64,000 bases of DNA from Piscicola geometra (Eukaryota > Annelida > Clitellata > Hirudinida > Piscicolidae), in NCBI GenBank assembly GCA_943735955.1, contig CALSEQ010000043.1, positions 687,001 to 751,000 of the forward strand, written 5' to 3'. Both the position numbers and the translations under genes were made by a program. Positions 63,601 to 64,000 of the stretch are shown piece after piece (position 1 is the stretch's first letter; each line of letters opens with the position of its first letter). The notes under the pieces were generated by a model. It was given only the letters and a program-made list of their open reading frames with translations, made no database searches and was not told the DNA's origin.

Positions 63601-64000
63601 ATTTTTCCTACGAGAACTCTGGTGCTTTTCAGAAAATTTGTTTTCTGAACACCTCAGTATAGGATCAGAGAAGAGCTTAAGAGCCCGTCGAAACTCTGTG
63701 AGTGAGCGGATCCAAACGGTCCGGCGCCCAAAAAGTTCAACCGGCAATGGCCGCAAGGTTCATTGCTCAGTACTTTGAGGATACCGGACAAAGTGGAACA
63801 GATCTTGCTCTATGTCAACCCGGGCTAAAACCCAACAGGCTCGCATAGAGTGTAGGATCGGTCACTGCCCCTGGATGTCTATGATAGTTCGCTGATCCTT
63901 ACTCCCACCCACACACATGAGACAGTCCGAGGCCAGTACGGCGCCAATTTTTTTACTTCTTTATCTTTACTCCCCATGCACCCCCACACCAAATCCTTTT
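60685..64000 (+). repeat. 1939-bp trimer higher-order repeat, about 1.7 copies, runs off the right edge
   Basis: Units 60685, 61331 and 61978 are repeated as 62624, 63270 and the partial unit at 63917. Shared markers are GAGGCCAGTACGG, CTGGTTCTTTTC, GGTCTGGCGCC, GACAAGGTGG, CCACCGACACAC and CCAACTTTTTTAC. A few differences are visible (GATATCCTAG near 60956, GAGCTCAAGAG near 63028, CTTCCTCTG in 63270). Several units have GGAAATTTCCC, shorter than the usual tract. The array continues beyond 64000. Confidence 0.9.

Larger units (their letters stand above)
1..64000 (+). repeat. Tandem satellite DNA array, ~647-bp monomer, about 99 copies
   Basis: The same sequence recurs head-to-tail throughout. 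Using the landmark ATGAGACAGTCCGAG as an arbitrary unit start, monomers begin at 638, 1283, 1929, 2574, 3220, 3866, 4512, 5157, 5804, 6451, 7098, 7744, 8389, 9035, 9680, 10327, 10972, 11611, 12245, 12892 and so on to 63270 and 63917. Most are 645-647 bp. Short units are 625 bp (38733), 629 bp (21290), 634 bp (11611), 638 bp (58753) and 639 bp (10972, 16124, 21919). No unit is inverted, and there is no inserted element or unique sequence. The window is therefore gene-free along its whole length. Arrays of this size and homogeneity are known from eukaryotic heterochromatin. I do not recognise the family, and the chromosome position cannot be read from the window because neither edge of the array is present. 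Confidence 0.98.

Noticed and set aside
1..64000. CRISPR array
   Set aside because: Repeats are directly abutting ~647-bp units with no unique spacers and no cas genes.
1..64000. Ribosomal DNA or other tandem gene cluster
   Set aside because: I find no recognisable rRNA, snRNA, histone or spliced-leader sequence in the monomer, and the unit is too short for the large rDNA.
1..64000. Retroelement or LTR arrays as the source of the repeat
   Set aside because: No reverse transcriptase, integrase or gag-like translation, no primer-binding site, and no target-site duplications are visible in any unit.

Overview
The whole 64 kb window is one uninterrupted, head-to-tail satellite DNA array. About 98 complete monomers and two partial ones follow each other in the same orientation. 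Most are 645-647 bp long; a few deletion variants run from 625 to 639 bp. I see no protein-coding gene, rRNA, tRNA, transposon, CRISPR array or unique flanking sequence. The short open frames that recur in every monomer are by-products of the repeat. Such an array points to a eukaryotic nuclear genome, most likely heterochromatin (centromeric, pericentromeric, subtelomeric or sex-chromosomal). I do not recognise the monomer as a named satellite family and cannot name the species. Many of the sites that differ between monomers are C-to-T or G-to-A changes at CpG, which suggests germline cytosine methylation, as in vertebrates or plants.

Layout. The array is a patchwork of local higher-order repeats, not one uniform one. 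By eye: 638-5156 is mostly a 1291-bp dimer pattern of 645/646-bp units; 5157-7097 is three near-identical 647-bp units; 7098-9679 is the 1291-bp dimer again; 9680-18056 is a mixed block with a 3859-bp six-unit repeat and a 4518-bp seven-unit spacing; 18057-20642 is a 1293-bp dimer; 20643-31615 alternates two sequence classes; 32910-35497 is a 1294-bp dimer in two copies; 36145-38732 is a run of near-identical single units; 38733-40004 holds two divergent units; 40005-45180 is a 2588-bp tetramer in two copies; 45181-52295 is a mixed block with a 3233-bp spacing; 52296-56169 is a 1937-bp trimer in two copies; 60685-64000 is a 1939-bp trimer in about 1.7 copies. This is what unequal crossing-over and gene conversion at short range produce, although assembly errors in such DNA can look the same.

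Inside the monomer (reference copy 51649-52295) there is a pyrimidine-rich third with a T7 run, an imperfect internal duplication of about 30 bp, a short telomere-like C-rich stretch, a segment that is deleted repeatedly in different units, several small inverted repeats (the best has 9-bp arms and a 4-nt spacer), and a pair of 19-bp-spaced A/T-tract subrepeats. No gene system operates here. The biological interest lies in how the array evolves and in whether any conserved short element binds a protein or is transcribed.
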